Part shown: piece after piece, positions 22,422-26,465 of the stretch
Layout: each line of letters opens with the position of its first letter
Position numbering within the stretch: position 1 is the first letter of the stretch
Assembly: GCA_905199755.1 (NCBI GenBank)
Contig: CAJKHT010000038.1
Location: 1-26,465 of the forward strand
Direction of reading: 5' to 3'
From: an uncultured Eubacteriales bacterium
GTDB lineage: Bacteria > Bacillota > Clostridia > UBA1381
Length of the DNA stretch: 26,465 nt
Notes under the pieces: model-generated
Database searches by the model: none
Seen by the model: the letters and a program-made list of their open reading frames with translations, nothing else
Told to the model about the DNA's origin: nothing
Made by a program: the position numbers and the translations under genes

Positions 22422-23455
22422 GGTTCTTTATCGGTTTTTGATTTTTCGGGAGCAGCATATTTTTTAAGTGCGTTCATTGTTTTAAGTGAACAACCCTCAA
22501 AATCTGCCTTGCTTTCGATAAAGTCCTTTGCCGCTTCCATAAAGGTTTCGGTGCCGACATCATACAAAGCTCCTTTTGACATTCTCTCAATGTGATAGAA
22601 AAAGTCCTGCGGTTTCTTATATAGCTTTGCGGCTTCCAAAATATCATCTTTGGATATTGTAAGCTCAACAAGCTGACCTCCGGCATTTGAGTCGGGGTTA
22701 TAATAAATCTCCGTAACACCGTTTGTGGTTTTGTAAAACTTGTCCTTGCTGATAGTGTCAATGTTCTGCTCAACAAATTTTAAGTCCTTGTAGGTCTGCA
22801 ATGCCTGTTTATCATAGCAATAGATATATGCGTTATATGTATTTTTGCGTGGATCACACCGTATGTAAAATACATTTTTGTCGGTCGTAACCTTGTATCC
22901 GCAAATATCGTTATCGCTTGCAAGCCGTTCGGCTTTTAGGTCGTAAGCCGCATTGTGCATTGTAACTCTGCTTTTGAGAATAGGCGTGTCCGCTTGGAAT
23001 CTGAGGTAGTTTACAACATTATCACATTCAAGAGCAAAATCGGGAGTATAATATTTTTCATAATTCTCTTTGTTTTCAAGCAGGGAATCGGTCTGCAAAC
23101 GCTCGTCAACGGAATTATCAAAATAACAGCGAACATAGCAGACGCAGCCACGATTTAATTCTTCATTTTTGCTCGGTGCAAAGGTGTATTCAAATTCCGA
23201 CTGCTCAATTTTTTCAAGCGTATATACCGGTGTGTCTTTTGGGCGGTATGTACTTCCGCCACGCTCCATAAGCTCGGCAAATTCACAGATGTGAAAGACA
23301 TTATATCCGATTTTTGTATGATAATCGTCAATATATGTGCATTTCCTGTCCGACATAGAGCCGTCAGAAAATTTAACCGTAATGCTTTCGCCGTCTTTTA
23401 TTCGGAAAAGCTCGTTGTAATGACTGTCTATGAAGCGTATTTCTTTCTGTTCCAT
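22412..23455 (-). CDS. LPD28-domain ICE accessory protein, 347 aa
   Basis: The first 70 residues (IRFIDSHYNELFRIKDGESI, SDRKCTYIDDYHTKIGYNVF, HICEFAELMERGGSTYRP) fit the large polyvalent protein-associated domain LPD28. The middle repeats weakly similar mixed alpha/beta segments, and the C-terminal helical region includes KAKD-type stretches and KSKTDKEPER. ATG 23455 overlaps the preceding stop (TGATG); the preceding gene's last codons (AAG GAG GTT) are the ribosome binding site. LPD domains are linked to DNA-processing polyproteins of mobile elements. The actual function is unknown. Confidence 0.72.
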   Translation of the reverse strand: MEQKEIRFIDSHYNELFRIKDGESITVKFSDGSMSDRKCTYIDDYHTKIGYNVFHICEFAELMERGGSTYRPKDTPVYTLEKIEQSEFEYTFAPSKNEELNRGCVCYVRCYFDNSVDERLQTDSLLENKENYEKYYTPDFALECDNVVNYLRFQADTPILKSRVTMHNAAYDLKAERLASDNDICGYKVTTDKNVFYIRCDPRKNTYNAYIYCYDKQALQTYKDLKFVEQNIDTISKDKFYKTTNGVTEIYYNPDSNAGGQLVELTISKDDILEAAKLYKKPQDFFYHIERMSKGALYDVGTETFMEAAKDFIESKADFEGCSLKTMNALKKYAAPEKSKTDKEPER

Positions 23456-24042
23456 CAGCGTTCAACCTCCTTGTGCGATTTTTTCTTAACTTTTTCGACT
23501 TCAAGCCTTTTATTAAGCCATTCGGGGTAATGCTCCGGTTTCAATGTTCCGAGAACATCATATCTTTCGTATCTTGCGTGTCTGTCCGTGTAAAAATATT
23601 CGCAAAAAACAGCACTGCCTCTTGCGTTTGCCAATGCTCCGTTTCCGCCCGTACACCTCACAATTTGGTACGCCTGTGTTCTGTATTCGGGGTATAACTC
23701 ATCAGCATTTATAACGATAATTTCTCCGTTCAAATTTTTGCCGCTGATACTGTCGCACATATCGGCTGTAATCATTTTATCGGAAAAGGTTTTTTCAATC
23801 TCTTGTATTTGAGCAAGTCCGTTATTTATTCTTTCGGTAAAAATTGAGAGTATTTCCGTATAACTGTCGCTGACAAGAGCATTATTGTATTTTTCAAAGA
23901 TTCCGTTGTTTTCATAATCGGCAACCATATAATACATATTATCTTTTGCTTGCATATCAATACCAATAACAATTTCAGATGTTCCGATATGTATTGCCTG
24001 TGTAATTTTATAGTTTTCGGCGTACCTTTCTTCGTTGTTCAT
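23455..24042 (-). CDS. 195-aa ICE accessory protein, unknown function
   Basis: ATG with AAAGGAT upstream. The N-terminal half (YKITQAIHIGTSEIVIGIDM, NMYYMVADYENNGIFEKYNN) reads like a small globular domain. The C-terminal half has ELYPEYRTQAYQIVRCTGGN, GALANARGSAVFCEYFYTD and DVLGTLKPEHYPEWL, a combination that recurs in gut Firmicutes ICE proteins. It is tightly coupled to the LPD28 gene. Function unknown. Confidence 0.72.
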   Translation of the reverse strand: MNNEERYAENYKITQAIHIGTSEIVIGIDMQAKDNMYYMVADYENNGIFEKYNNALVSDSYTEILSIFTERINNGLAQIQEIEKTFSDKMITADMCDSISGKNLNGEIIVINADELYPEYRTQAYQIVRCTGGNGALANARGSAVFCEYFYTDRHARYERYDVLGTLKPEHYPEWLNKRLEVEKVKKKSHKEVER

Positions 24043-24046
24043 TTTA

Positions 24047-24244
24047 TTATCCGTATCCTTTCATATCGTTTTTGTGCCGTTTTGCGTAAATATCCGCATA
24101 ATCACAGGGCGGATATTTTTTAAGATCATCACGGTACTTTTTATGCGTTTTATAAAATTTACATTGTTTGCTTTTGCACACAACCGCAGTTAACACCGTA
24201 CAATAGTGGTCATTGCGGTATGCAAAGCAATCTCTACTCGTCAT
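24047..24244 (-). CDS. 65-aa cysteine-rich ICE protein
   Basis: MTSRDCFAYRNDHYCTVLTA then VVCKSKQCKFYKT. Cysteines at 6, 15, 23 and 28 are spaced for metal binding, plus one at 47. The pattern Y-R-N-x6-C-x7-C-x4-C-x-FYK is familiar from small unannotated ICE proteins. ATG overlaps the end of the previous gene by 11 bases. Function unknown. Confidence 0.7.
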   Translation of the reverse strand: MTSRDCFAYRNDHYCTVLTAVVCKSKQCKFYKTHKKYRDDLKKYPPCDYADIYAKRHKNDMKGYG

Positions 24245-24434
24245 TTATGGTATCACCGTCCATATCTTTAAGGCGTATCGTACTGACAATTCTGTATCCG
24301 TGCCTATTTGCAAGAGCTTTTAATTCAGCTATGAGGGTTCGCCGTTCCTCACGCCGCACAGCTTTCATTGCTTCATAGGCGGTAATGTCAGTACAACCGC
24401 TGCCGTTAAGTCTGCCGTTTATCTTTTCGCACAA
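24234..24434 (-). CDS. 66-aa ICE protein, unknown function
   Basis: TTG start (MCEKINGRLNGSGCTDITAY) with GAGGTG six bases upstream, overlapping the end of the previous gene. The body is a charged helix: EAMKAVRREERRTLIAELKA then LANRHGYRIVSTIRLKDMDG. Both ends overlap neighbours, so it belongs to the operon. No family recognised. Confidence 0.65.
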   Translation of the reverse strand: MCEKINGRLNGSGCTDITAYEAMKAVRREERRTLIAELKALANRHGYRIVSTIRLKDMDGDTINDE

Positions 24435-24444
24435 TCACTTCACC

Positions 24445-24699
24445 TCACCGTTCATTCGTTTTAGGCGGCTTCTTCATAACCTCAATAGCCTTGATTTCAT
24501 CAAGCGCCCGTCTGCAAAAATCTTTTTGTGCCGCAAGCAGATTTGTAAAATAATGTCCCCAAAAATAATCGTCTTTGCCTTTGCATTGCCAAGTTACAAA
24601 GCTATTCGGATTCTTTTCGTGAACACCAAGCACAAATTCAGAGCCGCCGACCGTTATTTGATTTACAATAATAAAACCTTGATTTTTTCGCCATTCCAT
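24445..24699 (-). CDS. 84-aa ICE protein, unknown function
   Basis: Start placed at ATG 24699 (MEWRKNQGFIIVNQITVGGS). An in-frame TTG two codons upstream is too close to GGAG. The sequence is GSEFVLGVHEKNPNSFVTWQ, then CKGKDDYFWGHYFTN, then LAAQKDFCRRALDEIKAIEV. This compact F-V-L-G-V/F-V-T-W pattern with YFWGHY is recurrent in Clostridia ICEs. It starts inside the decayed DUF3848-type gene's last codons. Function unknown. Confidence 0.7.
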   Translation of the reverse strand: MEWRKNQGFIIVNQITVGGSEFVLGVHEKNPNSFVTWQCKGKDDYFWGHYFTNLLAAQKDFCRRALDEIKAIEVMKKPPKTNER

Positions 24700-24705
24700 A
24701 ATCAA

Positions 24706-25137
24706 TCACTCCGTTTCATTTTCCAGTTGTCTGTGCCATTTATCAAGTAGTTTCAAAATAACTTGGACTCGGTTTTATCGCTGTAATCCGCAACATAGCT
24801 AGCTGCAGTAGGAACAAGTGTAGGTGAAAAATTCAATTTCTGTGCAAGTCGGCTTTGTGATTACAACCTTGTAGTTATGTGGCAATTTATCGCCGTATGT
24901 ATCAATCCATTCGTTATAACGAGCATATAATGGATAGCCAAGTTTTATCAGTTCGGCTACTTGCTTATCAGATAAATAATCATCCTCAAAGGTCGCAAGA
25001 ATGTCAGCACGCATTACCTCTTCGTAAGACTTATCAATAATTTCCTGTGGAAAAAGAGTTTTTAGATGCTCAATATATTCATCTTGCTCTTTTGATGCTT
25101 TCTGATACAACAAATCTCTTAATTCTTTTTTACTCAT
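24706..25137 (-). pseudogene. DUF3848-like gene with two compensating frameshifts
   Basis: ATG 25137 (MSKKELRDLLYQKASKEQDE) with AAGGACGGTGAT upstream. The N-terminus, with RADILATFEDDYLSDKQVAE, fits DUF3848. The open frame ends at 24799-24801 (SYCS-stop). Dropping one base from the A5 run at 24827-24831 moves into SPTLVPTAASYVADYSDKTE. A one-base addition near 24762-24766 then gives VILKLLDKWHRQLENETE and TGA at 24706-24708, exactly where the next gene's ribosome binding site lies. So the original product was about 143 aa. The frameshifts could be sequencing errors; if real, only a 112-aa product with a false tail is made. The C-terminal family is not known to me. Confidence 0.6.
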
Positions 25138-25165
25138 TTTATCACCGTCCTTTCAATTTTGTATA

Positions 25166-25200
25166 TAAAAAATCTGCTGATTCGTATTGAACCAACAGAT
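25166..25200 (-). terminator. Rho-independent terminator after the large right-edge gene
   Basis: Minus strand ATCTGTTGGTTC pairs with GAATCAGCAGAT (12 bp, two G-U) around a 5-nt loop, then six T (25171-25166). Confidence 0.8.
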
Positions 25201-25238
25201 CTTTTATAACTATTATATATTGTGGAATGATCCCAAAC

Positions 25239-26465
25239 TCATTTTATCCAGTTATTTCTTACTTCTGAAAACTCTGTCAAATCTTCACTGACAGATTTCC
25301 AAACTGACAATCTACTTCTTATTGTTTCTGAATTATATTTGTTGTAGATAGTGTTTGCTAACAACATCGCATTACTTCTCAAAGTTATGCAACGATTAGT
25401 ACTACAATTAAACTCATTAACAGATAACCTTGTTTCATATTCCAGTTGTTCAAGCCCAAATAAAATATTATCCATTATATCATTATTTTCAGGAAACACA
25501 TTGCTATATAATAAATTATGTATTAGAACTATGACATTATTCAACCCTTTATATCTTCTCATTTTTAAATGTAAAGAAACTCTTTCTATTATCACAGTTG
25601 TGTCAATATGTTCTATACTGTTTTTACATATACTATAGATTGTATTACAAGCATTTCTAATCATTAAATTATCCGAACTGCAGAGATTATCACATAATAA
25701 ATCAAAATAACGCACAGCATCAAAGTCCTTATTACAAATAATACATAGCTGCAGGTATGGTAATCCATTATCCTTTAGTTCCTTATATAATGTTTTGATT
25801 ATACCGGTGTTACAGTCGTATTCTTTGTTGCTTGACAACACTGTTGACAAAGCATCATCCAACGATTGATATTTCTTTTTAACCAAATCATATTTTTCTG
25901 AATCTAAAATTGCATCTGATTTAATATCTAAATATTGTTTGTCGTTATTCCATGCATCAACTATCTCATTGATAATGTCATCTATCTCTGTCTTACTCCA
26001 CCCGATGCCACAATTTGTATCCGGATTATATGTGCATTGTAATAATTCCAATAAAAATATAGGTTCATCGGTAACTCTAATGCTTATACCATTATTGTTC
26101 TCTCTCGGAATTTTTAGTGAAAGTACATATTCTTTCAATTTTTTATTTAAGTCTACATCTTTTGAGATTGGTAAATTGTACAAGTAACTTTTAAATCTAT
26201 TCTGCGGTAGAATAGGAAACCCATTTTCATCCGTGTTTGACCATAATTCGCAGATAAATAAATTTATTTGTTCGTCATTTAACATCCCCAACAGGTATAG
26301 CGTTCCCAAACGAGTAATAGCCATTTCATGTGATGAAGAATCCTTTAATAACTCTAATAGTTTCTTTACAATACCTTCATCAACAGAAATATTTTTATAT
26401 TTTTCTATACTAGATAATTTAAAACTAATTGCATCAAATATATCCGATGTTTCACGTTTTTCAAT
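25239..26465 (-). CDS. Partial large alpha-helical protein, 5' end outside the window
   Basis: The frame is open to the right edge (visible C-terminal 408 residues). No start is needed at the internal ATG 26324, because upstream codons (VDEGIVKKLLELLKDSSSHE) continue the same kind of helix. The visible part is a run of paired helices (VKKLLELLKDSSSHEMAITR, LGTLYLLGMLNDEQINLFIC) with ELWSNTDENGFP, then further helices to the end; no catalytic motif is seen. The 'LGMLNDEQ...LWSxxDENGFP' stretch reminds me of the C-terminal region (DUF4020-type) of SIR2-family anti-phage proteins. I hold that loosely. The gene is markedly more AT-rich than the transfer genes and ends at a terminator, which suggests a separate acquisition. 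Confidence 0.6.
   Translation of the reverse strand: MEKRETSDIFDAISFKLSSIEKYKNISVDEGIVKKLLELLKDSSSHEMAITRLGTLYLLGMLNDEQINLFICELWSNTDENGFPILPQNRFKSYLYNLPISKDVDLNKKLKEYVLSLKIPRENNNGISIRVTDEPIFLLELLQCTYNPDTNCGIGWSKTEIDDIINEIVDAWNNDKQYLDIKSDAILDSEKYDLVKKKYQSLDDALSTVLSSNKEYDCNTGIIKTLYKELKDNGLPYLQLCIICNKDFDAVRYFDLLCDNLCSSDNLMIRNACNTIYSICKNSIEHIDTTVIIERVSLHLKMRRYKGLNNVIVLIHNLLYSNVFPENNDIMDNILFGLEQLEYETRLSVNEFNCSTNRCITLRSNAMLLANTIYNKYNSETIRSRLSVWKSVSEDLTEFSEVRNNWIK

Noticed and set aside
1..26465. tRNA or rRNA genes, attachment sites, integrase, clear oriT
   Set aside because: I searched by eye for tRNA-like CCA-ended cloverleafs, a tyrosine or large serine integrase, and matching end repeats, and found none that I can support. 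The ends of the element are probably outside the window.

Overview
The window looks like part of an integrative and conjugative element (ICE) from a low-GC Firmicute, most likely a gut Clostridia member. The evidence is the strong GGAGG-type ribosome binding sites, frequent TTG/GTG starts, A/T-rich intergenic DNA, and the order VirD4/TcpA - Maff2-like pilin - TrbL/VirB6 - methylase - PrgI - VirB4 - NlpC/P60 peptidase. That order is known from Tn1549/CTn-type elements. Almost everything is on the minus strand, so the transfer operon reads from right to left.

Right edge (25.2-26.5 kb): the C-terminal part of a large, AT-rich, probably alpha-helical-repeat protein enters from outside the window and ends at a terminator. 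From 25.1 to 21.7 kb lies a string of small, overlapping ICE accessory genes: a decayed DUF3848-like gene, several short unknowns, an LPD28-domain protein, a small gene with its own promoter and terminator, and a 50-aa four-cysteine protein. Then comes a very large protein (2029 aa) with an ArdC-like N-terminus, a MutS-I-like module and an N6-adenine methylase core. It stops where the SNF2 helicase half of this family should begin, and its tail runs directly into the coupling protein gene. No relaxase is visible.

The transfer genes follow from 15.6 to 7.5 kb. A complete type III toxin-antitoxin locus is wedged between the Maff2-like gene and the TrbL gene: promoter, three diverged but co-varying pseudoknot repeats, terminator, ToxN/AbiQ-family RNase, second terminator. 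Between virB4 and the peptidase gene sits a foreign-looking cassette (7.4-4.1 kb). It holds a TetR regulator with a divergent promoter region and paired operator-like repeats, a 4-TM protein, a broken zinc alcohol dehydrogenase, a membrane protein, a small amphipathic protein and a stand-alone GGDEF protein.

Left edge (0-1.8 kb): a small serine recombinase, next to a 157-bp segment bounded by 19-bp inverted repeats. The segment carries a good extended -10 promoter that now points away from an AbrB-like gene and into a terminator. This has the architecture of a phase-variable (invertible) promoter. A decayed helix-turn-helix gene lies at the extreme left.

The most rewarding regions are the possible invertible switch (about 0.85-1.67 kb), the type III TA with structure-conserved but sequence-diverged antitoxin repeats (12.6-13.4 kb), the helicase/relaxase-loss junction at 15.7 kb, and the partial protein at the right edge.
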